This document shows, piece after piece, positions 9,752-20,710 of a stretch of DNA of 64,000 nucleotides; position 1 is the first letter of the stretch, and each line of letters starts with the position of its first letter. Below the pieces are notes generated by a model that saw nothing but the letters and a program-made list of their open reading frames with translations, did no database searches and was not told the origin of the DNA. The translations under genes were made by a program, and so were the position numbers. Source of the DNA: Gemmatimonadaceae bacterium (lineage in GTDB: Bacteria; Gemmatimonadota; Gemmatimonadetes; Gemmatimonadales; Gemmatimonadaceae); assembly GCA_025931335.1 (NCBI GenBank), contig JAICNG010000004.1:1-64000 (forward strand), in the 5' to 3' direction.

Positions 9752-11368
9752 CTTGATCCGGTACCCCTCGTCCTCTTCCTCGAACACCCACACCGCCATG
9801 CGGGCGGGCTCGATGGGCGCATCGGGATCGATCGCGGTCCATCGCGCGCTCGAGCCGGTGCGAACGTCGCGCGCCACTGCGGCGATCGCGCTCGCCCGCT
9901 TGATCCAGAGGGCGAGGTTGGCCGGCCGCAGGTCCACCCAGCCCCGCAATGCGATGTCCGCGCCACGACCTTCGGGGGGGACCACGACCTTCTCGCCGCG
10001 AAGCACGTGTTCCCCGTCCGAGAGCAGGATCGGAAGCCCAACGGAGAGGATCTGCCGGCGCACGTTGGGCTCCCGCTCGCGGACGAGCCGCTCGCAATCG
10101 CGCGCCACGCACGCCGGGTCGGCGGTGGCGAGCGCGCGTACCGAAGGGTGCAGGCGGCTGATGAGGTAGGCCTCGAACAGGAGCTTGGTCAAGCGCGGAG
10201 GCCCGAGCATCTCGAATGCCACCGACCGCACGCCGTGCTGGTCCTCGAGCGCGCGCAGTCCGGCGATCGCCATCGATCGCAGGTACCCTCCGCGGTAGGT
10301 CGGCCCGAACGTCGCCCCGTCCAGCGCGGCGACGACGTCCTTCCCCGTCGGACGCCCAGTGAGCTCCATGATCACCGCCTCGGCGATCTCTTCAGGGGTC
10401 ACCAGCTCCATCTGGCCGAGCGCGGTGACGGTCTCGAATTCATCGCGCGCGAAGACGCCGTTCTCCCCCACGTTGATGAAGACGCTCTCCAGCTGCTTCC
10501 CCGTCTTCGTCCACCCGCGCGCGTCAGGCGCGAACGCGTCGCCGACGCGCATCGGCGTTTCGCAATCGACGAGCTCGACCGGCCGTCCCCCGCGCCGAAC
10601 CGGACCGTAGCCGATCTCCTTCCACCCGATCACGGCCGTCGGCTTGATCTCGATCGTGGCGGGTGCCCCCGGGGTGCGCGCCATGAGAAAGAGAAAGAGG
10701 CTCTGCGCGCCCGCGACGGCGGACTTCGACATCAGGGTACGGGAGGGCTTTTCCTCGCTGTGCGTGTACGGGATGTTGAGACCCATTCCTCCCGTGCCAC
10801 TGGTTCCGATCTTCACGTACGCCTTCGTCCCGGCACGGCGGAGCCCTTCGAACAGGGTCTGCATGTGACGGATGAGCTGCGGCAGCGGCAGGGTGAGTAG
10901 GTGGCGCTCGACCTCCTCCGTGCTCGCCCCGCCCCGCACCGCCGCCTCCATGAGCCGGGCAGAGCTCGCGAACACGTCCTGATACGCGAGCGCGGTCGCG
11001 CTGTTCACGCAGTCGACCACCGCCTCGGGGCGGATGGTCGTGAGCCACTGAAAGAGCAGGTTGTCATCGAACGAGGCGCTCGCGGGCCGCAGCACGTCGT
11101 CGATCATGCGGCGACGAGCCGCCGCGTCCTGCATCAGGTCGTCGCGCGCGCGCTCGGCGAGATCACTCGGCAGGAAGATGTTGCCCCACCTCGCCTCGAC
11201 CGGCACCTCGAGCTCGCTGAGATCTCGAAGCCCGGCGTCCGCCTCGGCCTTGGTGAGCGCGGTAATCACGAGGCGACGCGGCCGGTGAGGCGCCAGTCGC
11301 CGCGCGACCGCCGTGCCGACCAGCCCCGCTCCGCCGAGGAGGAGCACCGTCGAGTCGCGGATTTCCAC
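9746..11368 (-). CDS. SDR/NAD-dependent epimerase-like protein of unknown function (540 aa)
   Basis: N-terminal Rossmann motif VLLLGGAGLVGTAVARRLA; long C-terminal extension not recognised. Confidence 0.6.
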   Translation of the reverse strand: MEIRDSTVLLLGGAGLVGTAVARRLAPHRPRRLVITALTKAEADAGLRDLSELEVPVEARWGNIFLPSDLAERARDDLMQDAAARRRMIDDVLRPASASFDDNLLFQWLTTIRPEAVVDCVNSATALAYQDVFASSARLMEAAVRGGASTEEVERHLLTLPLPQLIRHMQTLFEGLRRAGTKAYVKIGTSGTGGMGLNIPYTHSEEKPSRTLMSKSAVAGAQSLFLFLMARTPGAPATIEIKPTAVIGWKEIGYGPVRRGGRPVELVDCETPMRVGDAFAPDARGWTKTGKQLESVFINVGENGVFARDEFETVTALGQMELVTPEEIAEAVIMELTGRPTGKDVVAALDGATFGPTYRGGYLRSMAIAGLRALEDQHGVRSVAFEMLGPPRLTKLLFEAYLISRLHPSVRALATADPACVARDCERLVREREPNVRRQILSVGLPILLSDGEHVLRGEKVVVPPEGRGADIALRGWVDLRPANLALWIKRASAIAAVARDVRTGSSARWTAIDPDAPIEPARMAVWVFEEEDEGYRIKR

Positions 11369-11373
11369 GGCGC

Positions 11374-12102
11374 TCAGGGCTCGCGGATGAGCGCGTCGAG
11401 GATGTCACGCTCGCGCGACGTGAGCTTGCGCGTGGCGCCAGCGGCGAGCTTGCCGAGCGTGACCGGTCCGAAGCGCGTGCGCACGAGCCGGTCGACCTCC
11501 AGGCCTAACGCGAGGCAGAGCCGCCGCACCTCCCGATTCCGTCCCTCGGCGATGAGCACGCGAACGTCCCACCGCCCGCCGCCGAGCGAGGTCGCGTCGA
11601 TGTCGCGGACCTGCACGGGGCCGTCCTCGAGCATCACGCCCCGTCGCGCGAGGCGGACCGCCGCCGGGGCATTCCCGCGCACCGTCGCGACATACTCGCG
11701 CTCGACACCGCGACTCGGGTGGGTGAGGGCATGGGCCCCATCGCCATCGGTCGTCAGCAGCAGCACGCCCTCGGTGAGATAGTCGAGGCGCCCCACGTAC
11801 GTCAGCCCCGGCATCGGCGGCACGAGATCGAAGATCGTACGGCGCCCCTGGGGGTCGGAGCGGGTCGTCAACACGCCGGCCGGCTTGTTCATCACCAGCC
11901 AGGCGGTGGTCGTTTGGGCGACGATGGGGCGGCCGTCGACGGCAATGTTGTCGCGTGCCGGATCGACGCTCTGCCCGGTGCGAGCCGGTGTCCCGTTGAT
12001 CGTCACGCGGCCGGCGACGACGAGCGCCTCGGCGCCGCGACGCGATGCGACGCCGGCACGCGCCAACGCCCGCTGGATGCGCATCGCCGGCATCCGCCTC
12101 AC
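11374..12102 (-). CDS. rluB: 23S rRNA pseudouridine synthase, RluB/RsuA family
   Basis: S4 domain [22 protein letters not shown] and [19 protein letters not shown] motif. Confidence 0.9.
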   Translation of the reverse strand: MRRMPAMRIQRALARAGVASRRGAEALVVAGRVTINGTPARTGQSVDPARDNIAVDGRPIVAQTTTAWLVMNKPAGVLTTRSDPQGRRTIFDLVPPMPGLTYVGRLDYLTEGVLLLTTDGDGAHALTHPSRGVEREYVATVRGNAPAAVRLARRGVMLEDGPVQVRDIDATSLGGGRWDVRVLIAEGRNREVRRLCLALGLEVDRLVRTRFGPVTLGKLAAGATRKLTSRERDILDALIREP

Positions 12103-12665
12103 TCGGTCGCGTTAGGCGCGGAGGCGTCGGAGGACGCGACGACGCGGAGCGCGATCGCGAGCTCGTCGGCGCGCGGCAGCTCCTCGAGGTGCCGGAGCGC
12201 GAAATGCTCGAGGAACAGCGGCGTCGTTCCGTAGAGGAGCGGGCGGCCCAATCCCTCGGCGCGTCCGACGACGTCGATCAATCCCCGCTCGTGAAGCGAC
12301 TTCAGCACGCCACCCACGGCGACGCCGCGGATCTCCTCGATGTCCGCCCGCGAGATCGGCTGCCGATAGGCGATGATCGCGAGCGTCTCGAGCGCCGCGC
12401 CGGAGAGCCGGTGCGGTCGGGCGGCGAGCTGTGCGCGCTCGATCGCCTCGGTGTACTCCGCGCGCGTCAGGATTTGCCATCCCCCCGCGATCTCCACCAG
12501 CTCGACGCCATGGCCCTCCACGTCGTAGTGCTCGCGAATCTCGTCGAGGGCAGACGCGACGGCGGCCGCGCTCGCTTCGTCGTCGAGCGCCGCGAGCTCG
12601 TCCGTCGGAATGGGACGCCCGCTCGCGAACAGCGCCGCCTCAAGCAGCTTCGCTAGCGGCGTCAC
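12099..12665 (-). CDS. scpB: segregation and condensation protein ScpB (GTG start)
   Basis: [21 protein letters not shown]...[25 protein letters not shown]. Confidence 0.92.
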   Translation of the reverse strand: MTPLAKLLEAALFASGRPIPTDELAALDDEASAAAVASALDEIREHYDVEGHGVELVEIAGGWQILTRAEYTEAIERAQLAARPHRLSGAALETLAIIAYRQPISRADIEEIRGVAVGGVLKSLHERGLIDVVGRAEGLGRPLLYGTTPLFLEHFALRHLEELPRADELAIALRVVASSDASAPNATE

Positions 12666-13374
12666 GCGAGATCTCCACGAGGGCGAAGGGGCGCGCCTGC
12701 ACCAGCTTGAGCTCGCCGCGACGCGCGAGCTCGAGCAGCGCCAACAGCGCCGACAGAATCTGCCACGGCTCCGCGTTCGGATGGACGACGTCCCACCACC
12801 GCACCATCCCCCGCATGTTGAGCACCGCGCGAATGTTCGCCATGGCGCCGTCGACGTCGAGGGCGCGCGGCACGATGTCGTGCAGCGTTGGGCGCGTGGC
12901 GACGCGCAGCACGCGATCGACCGCGGACAGCAGCTCGGGAAGCGACAGCGCGAGCGGGCTCGTCGGCGCCGACGGCTCGGCCGGCAGCCATCCGCGCGCG
13001 AACCGGTTGCGCCGTTCCTCCGAGCGGTCTTCGAGCACATCAACCACTTCGCGCATCTGCTGGTACTCGAGCAACCGTCGCACCAGCTCGGCGCGTGGAT
13101 CCTCCCAGCTCTCGTCGTCCTGCGAGCGCGGCAGCAGCATCTGCGCCTTGATGCGCAGCAGGCGCGCCGCCATCTCGAGATACTCGGCGGCGTCGCTCAG
13201 CTCGAGACCGTGGATGCGCGCAAGGAACTGTTCGCAGATGCGCGCGATCGGGATGTCGGTGATCTCGACTTCCTCCTCGCGGATGAGCGTGAGCAGGAGA
13301 TCGAGCGGGCCGGAGAACTGGTCGAGCTCGACGATGAACGTGCGTGTGCTTTCGGCCTCGAGCGTGGCGCTCAC
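12640..13374 (-). CDS. scpA: segregation and condensation protein ScpA
   Basis: DQFSGPLDLLLTLIREEEVEITDIPIARI...YLEMAARLLRIKAQMLLP. Confidence 0.92.
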   Translation of the reverse strand: MSATLEAESTRTFIVELDQFSGPLDLLLTLIREEEVEITDIPIARICEQFLARIHGLELSDAAEYLEMAARLLRIKAQMLLPRSQDDESWEDPRAELVRRLLEYQQMREVVDVLEDRSEERRNRFARGWLPAEPSAPTSPLALSLPELLSAVDRVLRVATRPTLHDIVPRALDVDGAMANIRAVLNMRGMVRWWDVVHPNAEPWQILSALLALLELARRGELKLVQARPFALVEISRDAASEAA

Positions 13375-14051
13375 GTGGGCTCCCCAAGATCAAAGGGCGC
13401 GATAAGGCGCGTCGCCACGCCCATCAGCAAACGCACCGGTGCCATCCACGTCATGATCACCACCGGTGCGAACGAGAGCAGGAGGATGAGAATCAGCAGT
13501 CCATATGCTCCGATCCGCTGATACTGGAGCGCCCACCGGGGCGGGAGCAGGTATTTCACGACGTGCGAGCCATCGAGCGGCGGCATCGGGAACAGGTTGA
13601 ACATGATCAGCACGAGGTTGATCAGGATGCCGAACCGCAACATGTCCTGAACGTACCCCAGCGGGCCCGCGGTCGCTGGGGCGCCATGGCCGAGAGCACC
13701 CGCCGCCACGGCGAGGACCACGCACGCGAGCGCGATCACGGCGTTCGCCGCCACGCCGGCGAGCGACACGATGATGTCGCCGCGCTTGAAGTGGCGGTAG
13801 TTACGGGGGACGACCGGTATCGGCTTCGCTCCGCCAAAGATCATCGAGCCTCCCGATCCCCAGTACGTCAATGCCGGCAGCAGCAGTGTCAGAAACGGAT
13901 CGATGTGCTTGACCGGATTCCAGGTGAGGCGGCCGAGCTGGTATGCCGTGGGATCTCCCTGCTTCAGAGCCGCGTAGCCATGCGCGTACTCATGAGCGAT
14001 GACCGAGAACAGGAATATCGGTAAGCCGAGGAGAAGCAGCTCCAGGTTCAA
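13371..14051 (-). CDS. site-2 protease family (M50) membrane metalloprotease
   Basis: HEYAHGY zinc motif, LFPMPPLDGSHVV second motif; start uncertain (TTG proposed). Confidence 0.82.
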   Translation of the reverse strand: MNLELLLLGLPIFLFSVIAHEYAHGYAALKQGDPTAYQLGRLTWNPVKHIDPFLTLLLPALTYWGSGGSMIFGGAKPIPVVPRNYRHFKRGDIIVSLAGVAANAVIALACVVLAVAAGALGHGAPATAGPLGYVQDMLRFGILINLVLIMFNLFPMPPLDGSHVVKYLLPPRWALQYQRIGAYGLLILILLLSFAPVVIMTWMAPVRLLMGVATRLIAPFDLGEPT

Positions 14052-14221
14052 TCGGGGTGCGGTATGAGTGGAGCGCGGCCCGCACGTCGGACCGCGCGTA
14101 AGGTACGCGCCGCGTGAAATGATGTCAAAGCCATGTGGCGCCTTGACATCCGGGATCCTGCGGCCTAGCTTTCGCCCTCCGAAATCGCAGTCGCACCATC
14201 GCATCTCCGGAGAGTTTCGTC

Positions 14222-14458
14222 GTGCCGAATATCAAGTCCGCCGAGAAGAACATGCGGAAGTCGCGTGCCGCCGCGGTACGCAACCGCGCCCAGCGCTCGG
14301 CGCTCCGCACCGCCCTCAAGAAGGCGGCCGATCCGCAGGCCACGAACGAGACTCGACTCGGCGCGATCAGCCTGCTCGATCGCGCGGCTCGCAAGGGCCT
14401 CATTCACCGCAACGCGGCGGCGCGGTACAAGAGCCGGCTCGCGAAAGCGTCGAAGTAG
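14222..14458 (+). CDS. rpsT: 30S ribosomal protein S20
   Basis: MPNIKSAEKNMRKSRAAAVRNRAQRSALRTALKKA...HRNAAARYKSRLAK. Confidence 0.97.
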   Translation: MPNIKSAEKNMRKSRAAAVRNRAQRSALRTALKKAADPQATNETRLGAISLLDRAARKGLIHRNAAARYKSRLAKASK

Positions 14459-14480
14459 ATCGGTCCCTGCTGACAAAATG

Positions 14481-14509
14481 AACCCGGGCGAACAGCCCGG
14501 GTTTTTTTT
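14481..14509 (+). terminator. Rho-independent terminator of rpsT
   Basis: AACCCGGGC-GAACA-GCCCGGGTT followed by a T-tract. Confidence 0.93.
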
Positions 14510-14511
14510 CG

Positions 14512-15351
14512 CTACAATGCGGCGAGCTCCGCCCCGCATCGCTCGCAGTACCACTCCGTCGGATAGTTCATTGTGCTGCACTCCTGGCACTTGAGCGTCT
14601 TCACCTGCTCGCTCGGAACGTCCTTGAGGAAGGACGGCACCTGCGTGGACTGACGGGGCATGTGCGGGGACGCGGGCTCGGCAGGAAGACCGAGGCCGAA
14701 CGGATTGCTTTGCGCCTCGCTCGCCGCCTGGCCGGCCGACGGTGTCGGGTTGACGGGGCGTCCGCGAGAATCGACGACGGACTTGAGAAACTCCAGCTCG
14801 TCGAAGCCCACGCCCCCGGTGTCCGGCCGCGAGGGCGTCGGTTTCGCCGGAGCGCTCGGCGCCGCCGGCGTGCGTGCCTCACGAGTCATGGCCTCGCGCG
14901 GGGTCGCGCCCGTCTTCGGCGCGTTCAACGCCAGCACTTCGCGCAGCCGTGTGAGCTCGACGCTCGCCTGAGTGCGCTCGAGCGCGATCGACGCCGTGGC
15001 TTCATCGGTCCGTCGGAGGATCTCGTCGTACGCGTCAGCGCCCAACTCGCCCACCGAGGCGCGGAGCTCCGCCTCCGATCGCTCGTCCCGATGCTTCGCC
15101 TCCGCCCGCTCCAGCTCGCCCAGCCGCTCCGCCAGCGTTTTCGCCGCCGCCTCGATCTCCGACATGTGGCTCAGCAGCTGGTCGACCACCTTCTGGAGCC
15201 GGAGCGCGTAGTCGCCGTGCACCCGTTGATAGATGTGCGCGGGGGTCGAATCGCGGCGCGCCTCGAGCGCGGCGAGCCACGACTCGAACCGCGCGCGCTC
15301 GGCCATGAGCGACGCGACGTTCGACGCGGTGTTCGAGGGCGGATTCGTCAT
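14512..15351 (-). CDS. coiled-coil protein with C-terminal zinc ribbon
   Basis: Coiled-coil N-terminus; C-terminal CQECSTMNYPTEWYCERCGAEL. Confidence 0.6.
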   Translation of the reverse strand: MTNPPSNTASNVASLMAERARFESWLAALEARRDSTPAHIYQRVHGDYALRLQKVVDQLLSHMSEIEAAAKTLAERLGELERAEAKHRDERSEAELRASVGELGADAYDEILRRTDEATASIALERTQASVELTRLREVLALNAPKTGATPREAMTREARTPAAPSAPAKPTPSRPDTGGVGFDELEFLKSVVDSRGRPVNPTPSAGQAASEAQSNPFGLGLPAEPASPHMPRQSTQVPSFLKDVPSEQVKTLKCQECSTMNYPTEWYCERCGAELAAL

Positions 15352-16040
15352 TCGTCTCTCCGCTGGTCATCCGGCGCCGGACTTCCAGGATACGGTCCGG
15401 CGATTCCTGCGCGTTCGCGCGCTGCCACGAGGGCCGCCACCTGCTCGCCCGAGAGCTCGTTCACACGCCCGAGCAATCGCGATGTGAGCAGGATGCGCGC
15501 CGTGTGCTCCAGGCTTTCCATCCGTTGGTGAGCGATCGACAACGTCGGTCCGGCCGTCACGGCGCCGTGATTCGCCATCAGAAAGGCGTCGTGCGCTGGA
15601 ATGAACGGATCGAATTGCCGAGCGAGCGCCTCGGTCCCCGGGGTTTCGTAGGGAACGAGCGGCACCCAGCCCACCTGAAAGATAACCTCGGGGAGTACAC
15701 ACGAAGCAAACCCCTCCCCCGCCACGGCGAACCCGGTCGCGATCGGCGGATGCGCATGCACGATGGCGCCGATGTCGGGGCGCCGCTCGTAGATGCGCAG
15801 ATGCACGGCGAGCTCACTCGAGGCCCGCCGAGCTCCACGCACGCGATGGCCGTCGGCGCGCACTTCCACGAGATCATCGGTTCGAACATCCACCTTCGAC
15901 ATCCCCGCTGGCGTCACCAGAATGCGATCCGGACCGAGGCGGACCGAGACGTTCCCCTCGGCGCCGGCGATGAGGCCGCGCTCCCACAGCCGACGGCAGA
16001 CGCCGACGATCTCACGCCGAGCTGCGGATGCCCCTGACAC
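15348..16040 (-). CDS. class II aldolase/adducin family protein
   Basis: AGAEGNVSVRLGPDRILVTPAGMSK...IVHAHPP...ANHGAVTAG. Confidence 0.88.
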   Translation of the reverse strand: MSGASAARREIVGVCRRLWERGLIAGAEGNVSVRLGPDRILVTPAGMSKVDVRTDDLVEVRADGHRVRGARRASSELAVHLRIYERRPDIGAIVHAHPPIATGFAVAGEGFASCVLPEVIFQVGWVPLVPYETPGTEALARQFDPFIPAHDAFLMANHGAVTAGPTLSIAHQRMESLEHTARILLTSRLLGRVNELSGEQVAALVAARERAGIAGPYPGSPAPDDQRRDE

Positions 16041-16047
16041 GCCGCCG

Positions 16048-17361
16048 TCACCTCGTGAGGCGGTAGATCACGTGCCCATCGACGATGGTAGCGATCGCGC
16101 GGCCACGCAGCAATCGATCGGCATAGGGCGTGTTTCGCCCTTTGGAGACGAACGTCGACGGATCGACCGACCACTCGAGCTCGGGATCGAACACCGTGAC
16201 GTGCGCCGGCGCGCCGCGCGCAAGGGATCCGCCGGCCAGGTGGAATATGCGCGCAGGCGCACAGGCCAGCCGGTCGACGAGCGTCGGCAGGTCGAGAACG
16301 CCGGTGTGGACGAGGTCGGTGAGCATCACGCCGAGCGCCGTCTCGAGCCCGACGATGCCGAAGGGTGCATCGGCGAACTCGCGCTCTTTCGCGTCGTAGT
16401 GGTGCGGGGCGTGATCGGTGGCGATGACATCGATGGTGCCGTCACGCACGCCCTCGCGCAGCGCGTCCAGGTCGTCCGCGGTGCGCAGCGGCGGGTTCAT
16501 CTTCGCGTGTGTGTCATAGCCTTCGCACGCATTCTCCGTGAGCGTGAGGTGATGGGGCGTCACCTCCGCGGTCACCGTCACGCCGAGCCCCTTTCCCCAC
16601 CGGATGAGCTCGACGGACCCGCGCGTGCTCATGTGCGCGAGGTGAACGTGTCCGCCGGTGAGCCGCGCGAGCAGGATGTTCCGCGCCACCATCACTTCCT
16701 CGGCTTCGGCGGGAATGCCCTTCACGCCGAGCCGCGCGCTGACAATGCCCTCGTTCATCGCGCCGCCAGACGCGAGCGTCGGCTCCTCGCAATGATCGAT
16801 CACCGGGATGCCGAATGACTGCGCGTATTCGAGCGCCGTCCGCATGAGGTGCGCGGACGCGACCGGTTTTCCATCATCACTCACCGCGACCGCGCCTGCC
16901 CCGACCATTTCCCCGAACTCGGCGAGCTGCTCGCCACGCTGCCCCAACGAGATCGCGCCGATGGGATACACGCGCGCGGCCCCGGCGCGCATCGCCTGGC
17001 GCAGGATGAAGCCGACGGCGGCCTGATTGTCCGTGACGGGCTCGGTGTTCGGCATCGCGCACACGGCGGTGAATCCGCCCGCGGCAGCCGCGCGCGCGCC
17101 GGTCGCGATCGTCTCGACGTCCTCCCGCCCCGGCTCCCGCAGGTGGCAGTGCACATCGATGAATCCCGGCGCGATAATAGCCCCAGCACAGTCGAGCACT
17201 TCGGCGTCGTCGGGGGCGCTCAGCGACCGACCCTGCGCCTCGACGGACCCCCCGCGCAGCAGCACGTCACCCACCTCGTCGACGCCGCGCGCGGGATCGA
17301 GGATGCGCCCGCCGCGAAGCAGGACGTCGCGCGGCGCGGATCCCGTTCGCTCGCGGGTCAT
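16048..17361 (-). CDS. pyrC: dihydroorotase
   Basis: [22 protein letters not shown]; metal-binding His motif and [10 protein letters not shown]. Confidence 0.95.
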   Translation of the reverse strand: MTRERTGSAPRDVLLRGGRILDPARGVDEVGDVLLRGGSVEAQGRSLSAPDDAEVLDCAGAIIAPGFIDVHCHLREPGREDVETIATGARAAAAGGFTAVCAMPNTEPVTDNQAAVGFILRQAMRAGAARVYPIGAISLGQRGEQLAEFGEMVGAGAVAVSDDGKPVASAHLMRTALEYAQSFGIPVIDHCEEPTLASGGAMNEGIVSARLGVKGIPAEAEEVMVARNILLARLTGGHVHLAHMSTRGSVELIRWGKGLGVTVTAEVTPHHLTLTENACEGYDTHAKMNPPLRTADDLDALREGVRDGTIDVIATDHAPHHYDAKEREFADAPFGIVGLETALGVMLTDLVHTGVLDLPTLVDRLACAPARIFHLAGGSLARGAPAHVTVFDPELEWSVDPSTFVSKGRNTPYADRLLRGRAIATIVDGHVIYRLTR

Positions 17362-18320
17362 CGCTCGCTGGCCCCTTTGGCGGCGTCGGCGAGCTCGGGC
17401 CGGCCTCCGGCGAGGAGATACAACACCGCCATCCGCACGGCGACGCCGTTCGTCACCTGGTCGAGAATCACGCTATGCTCCCCGTCGGCGACGTCCGAAT
17501 CGATCTCCACGCCGCGGTTCATCGGTCCGGGATGCATGATGAGCACGGGCCGCCCGGCCCGATCGAGACGCTCGCGCGTGACGCCGAAGACGCGGTTGTA
17601 CTCGCGAAGGGACGGGATGTACCCGCCCTGCATTCGCTCGAGCTGGAGGCGGAGAATGTTGAGCGCCTCGGCCCATTCGATCGCTTCCTCGATACGCTTG
17701 AAGACGATGACGCCGAATTCGGCGATGTCCTTCGGAAGCAGCGAGCGCGGGCCGCACACGGCGACCTCGGCGCCCATCTTGGTGAGCCCCCAGATGTTCG
17801 ATCGCGCAACGCGCGAATGGAGAACGTCCCCGACGATGCAGACGCGCCGCCGCTCGAGCGTCCCGAAGTGATCGCGGAGCGTCAGCAGGTCGAGCAGCCC
17901 CTGGGTAGGGTGCTCGTGGGTGCCATCGCCGGCGTTGATGACGTTCGATTGAATGCGGTCGGCGAGGAAGTGCGCCGCCCCCGACGCGGAGTGCCGGATC
18001 ACGACCATATTGATCCGCATCGCCTCGAGATTGCGCGCGGTGTCGACGAGGGTCTCCCCTTTCTGCACGCTCGAGCCAGACGACCCCACATTCACGGTGT
18101 CGGCCGACAGGCGCTTCTCGGCGAACTCGAACGAGATCCGCGTTCGCGTGGACGCTTCGAAGAAGAGGTTGACGATCGTCATCCCGCGCAACGCGGGGAC
18201 CTTCTTGATCTGACGCTCGCTGACTTCCTTGAACGGCTCGGCGGTATCGAGGATCAATCGAATCTGCTCCGTCGAGAGAGGCTCGAGTCCGAGCAGGTCC
18301 TTGCCGAGCGTTTTCGTCAT
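17358..18320 (-). CDS. pyrB: aspartate carbamoyltransferase catalytic subunit
   Basis: [46 protein letters not shown]. Confidence 0.95.
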   Translation of the reverse strand: MTKTLGKDLLGLEPLSTEQIRLILDTAEPFKEVSERQIKKVPALRGMTIVNLFFEASTRTRISFEFAEKRLSADTVNVGSSGSSVQKGETLVDTARNLEAMRINMVVIRHSASGAAHFLADRIQSNVINAGDGTHEHPTQGLLDLLTLRDHFGTLERRRVCIVGDVLHSRVARSNIWGLTKMGAEVAVCGPRSLLPKDIAEFGVIVFKRIEEAIEWAEALNILRLQLERMQGGYIPSLREYNRVFGVTRERLDRAGRPVLIMHPGPMNRGVEIDSDVADGEHSVILDQVTNGVAVRMAVLYLLAGGRPELADAAKGASER

Positions 18321-18868
18321 GCGCCCTCGTCGCGTGGCACGACGACGACGGCATCCTTGCCGTCGAGCTCTTCGACGAGCACGTCGACCCGATCGGTGGA
18401 GGCGACCTCGATCTTCTTGCCAACGATGTCGGCGTGGATCGGCAGCTCCCGTCCCCCGCGGTCGACGAGCACGGCGAGCGCGATCCTCGCCGGCCGCCCG
18501 AAGTCGGCCAGCTCGTCGAGCGCGGCGCGTACGGTGCGCCCGGTGTAGAGCACGTCGTCGATGATCACGACGTGCCTGCCCTCCAGGTTCCAGGGGAGAT
18601 CGGTGGGGCCGACCACCGGGCGCGGGCCCACCGTCTGGAGATCATCGCGGTAGAGCGTGATGTCGAGCGCGCCTCTGGGCACATCGACCTTTTCTCGCTC
18701 ACGGATGGCGTCGGCGATTCGAGCGGCCAACTGCACGCCGCGTCGCTGGATGCCGACGATGATGAGGTCGTCCGTACCGTTGTGGAGCTCGACAATCTCG
18801 TCGGCCATGCGCTTGAGCGCGCGATCGACTGCGCGCGCATCGAGCACGACGGAATTCTTTGGAGGCAT
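18317..18868 (-). CDS. pyrR: bifunctional pyr operon regulator/uracil phosphoribosyltransferase PyrR
   Basis: [25 protein letters not shown] motif; [16 protein letters not shown]; start [10 protein letters not shown]. Confidence 0.93.
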   Translation of the reverse strand: MPPKNSVVLDARAVDRALKRMADEIVELHNGTDDLIIVGIQRRGVQLAARIADAIREREKVDVPRGALDITLYRDDLQTVGPRPVVGPTDLPWNLEGRHVVIIDDVLYTGRTVRAALDELADFGRPARIALAVLVDRGGRELPIHADIVGKKIEVASTDRVDVLVEELDGKDAVVVVPRDEGA

Positions 18869-18990
18869 CGGTGGAGGAATATGCCCGCGGCGGTGCGCTG
18901 ATAGAAGGGGGGAGCCCAACCCGATCCTTCCGCGGCCCGCCCCTTGCAGCGGCAGAATGACGACTCCACTCCACTCGGGAGGATTCGTAC

Positions 18991-19353
18991 ATGCGACACA
19001 GAGGACTGGTGGTGGGGGCACTGTTGCTTGCCGCGTGCGCGCCCAGCCGGGCGTTCATGAACGACGTCAACAGTACGCCCACGATCGCCGAGGCCGAGCG
19101 ATTGATCATCGAAGCCCAGCAGGCGGGGGCGGACTCGCTCGCGTCGGAGGCGATCACGGCCGCGCGCCAGGCCCTCGAGGCCGCGCGCGGATTCGAGCAG
19201 CGTGCTCAGCGTGGCCGCGCACAGGTGGAGGCACTGCGCGCGCAGGCCGAGGCTCGTTATGCACGCGCGACGGCGGAGCGCGATCTGGCCCAGCGGGAGG
19301 AAGCACGGGCGCGCGCCGCGCTCGCGGAATTGCCGCCGGGAGGTGCGCGATGA
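18991..19353 (+). CDS. small lipoprotein with coiled coil (DUF4398-like)
   Basis: MRHRGLVVGALLLAACAPSRA lipobox; alpha-helical; upstream of OmpA-family gene. Confidence 0.6.
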   Translation: MRHRGLVVGALLLAACAPSRAFMNDVNSTPTIAEAERLIIEAQQAGADSLASEAITAARQALEAARGFEQRAQRGRAQVEALRAQAEARYARATAERDLAQREEARARAALAELPPGGAR

Positions 19354-20273
19354 ATGCCCGACATCTGATGCTCGCGGCGGCGACGGTGGTCGCCGCGGCC
19401 TGCGCCACCACCCGGCCGTCGAGCGAGCTGGCCGAGGCGCGGGGGATCCACCAGCGACTGACGTCGTCCGGCGCCGACCGGCGGGTTGAAGCAGACCTGC
19501 TCCGCACGAACACCGCCATCGTCGAAGCGGAGGCCGCTTTCACTGCGCGGAACGACCAGGATGACGTGGATGCTCTCGGGCACGTCGCGCTGCGACTCGC
19601 GCAGACGGCGGAGGCCAACAACGCGCACATCCTGGCTGAGCGCGCGGCCGACAGCCTCGGCAAGGTCCGCCTGCAGCGTCTGCTCACGCTGAGCGAAGCC
19701 CAGCGCGCCGATCTCGAGGCGAGGCGCCAGCTCTCCGAGCAGGAGATGCAGGCCCTGCGCGAGCGCGCGGACTCGCTCCGGAACGCCGCGGAGGAAGCCA
19801 ACCGCCGGCTGGCCGAGGCGGTCGGGCAGCTCCGCTCGCTCGTGGCGGAGATCACGAACCTCCAGCAGACGCAGCGCGGTCTCGTCATCAGCCTGAGCGA
19901 CATCCTCTTCGACGTCGGCAAGAGCACGCTCAAGGCCGGGGCGCAGGCGAGCATCGGACGGATCGCGGTGGTGCTGCGCCAGTACCCACAGCATCAGATT
20001 CTGGTCGAGGGGCACACGGATGCGACGGGGGGCGACGACTTCAACCTTCAGCTCTCACGCGACCGGGCCAATTCCGTCCGCACGGAGCTGGTCGCGGGCG
20101 GCGTTGATGCGTCCAAGATTACGGCTGAGGGATTCGGCGAGTCACGCCCGGTCGCCACGAACGATACGCCGGCGGGACGGCAGCAGAATCGGCGCGTCGA
20201 GATCGTCATCGTCGGCGCGGGCACGGTGGCGGACGCGGTGCGGCCGGATCCCGGCGGCTCGCCGCCGCGATAA
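19350..20273 (+). CDS. OmpA family lipoprotein
   Basis: Lipobox AAACATT; C-terminal ILVEGHTDATGGDDFNLQLSRDRANSVRTELVAGGVDASKITAEGFGESRPVATN. Confidence 0.9.
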   Translation: MNARHLMLAAATVVAAACATTRPSSELAEARGIHQRLTSSGADRRVEADLLRTNTAIVEAEAAFTARNDQDDVDALGHVALRLAQTAEANNAHILAERAADSLGKVRLQRLLTLSEAQRADLEARRQLSEQEMQALRERADSLRNAAEEANRRLAEAVGQLRSLVAEITNLQQTQRGLVISLSDILFDVGKSTLKAGAQASIGRIAVVLRQYPQHQILVEGHTDATGGDDFNLQLSRDRANSVRTELVAGGVDASKITAEGFGESRPVATNDTPAGRQQNRRVEIVIVGAGTVADAVRPDPGGSPPR

Positions 20274-20330
20274 TGCCGGGCTGACGGAGCGCCGCGGCGA
20301 TGGGCCTTCCGTCACGCGCAGCTGGGGCGT

Positions 20331-20383
20331 GAACGCGGAACGAGGAGTGAGGAATTCGATTCCTCACTCCTCGTTCCGCGTTC
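20331..20383. repeat. Perfect 25-bp inverted repeat with 3-nt loop (family D, 7-nt units)
   Basis: GAACGCGGAACGAGGAGTGAGGAAT-TCG-ATTCCTCACTCCTCGTTCCGCGTTC. Confidence 0.95.
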
Positions 20384-20399
20384 GTCATTGTAGTGCCAA

Positions 20400-20486
20400 C
20401 GGATGGGGCGAGATTCGAACTCGCGAGACGGTTGCCCGTCCACACGCTTTCCAGGCGTGCGCCTTAAGCCACTCGGCCACCCATCC
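20400..20486 (-). tRNA. tRNA-Ser(GGA)
   Basis: Reverse strand GGATGGGTGGCCGAGTGGCTTAAGGCGCACGCCTGGAAAGCGTGT...GGTTCGAATCTCGCCCCATCC-type fold with long variable arm; anticodon GGA. Confidence 0.95.
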
Positions 20487-20498
20487 AGGAACGACAAC

Positions 20499-20558
20499 GA
20501 GGAATGAGCGACGAGGAGTGAGGAAATGGCTTTCCTTGCTCCTCAGTCCTCATTCCTC
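20499..20558. repeat. Quasi-palindrome (family D, 7-nt units)
   Basis: Arms 20499-20526 and 20531-20558, about 22/28 complementary, GAGGAATGAG...TCATTCCTC. Confidence 0.85.
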
Positions 20559-20568
20559 ATCGGTCTCA

Positions 20569-20656
20569 CGGACAGGGTGAGATTCGAACTCACGATACGG
20601 GGTTACCGTATACCGGTTTTCGAGACCGGCGCCTTCAGCCTCTCGGCCACCTGTCC
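20569..20656 (-). tRNA. tRNA-Ser(CGA)
   Basis: Reverse strand GGACAGGTGGCCGAGAGGCTGAAGGCGCCGGTCTCGAAAACCGGT...GAGTTCGAATCTCACCCTGTCC; anticodon CGA. Confidence 0.95.
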
Positions 20657-20710
20657 AGGGTCACGAAATATCATTGGGGGCTGAGGGAGAGTCAACGAGA
20701 GACTCGCCAT

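Noticed and set aside
9627-10112. Long N-terminal extension of MoxR and the RCSKCSRCSRCS-type plus-strand ORF
   Set aside because: These are translations of the family A nonamer repeat and of the antisense of the upstream gene.
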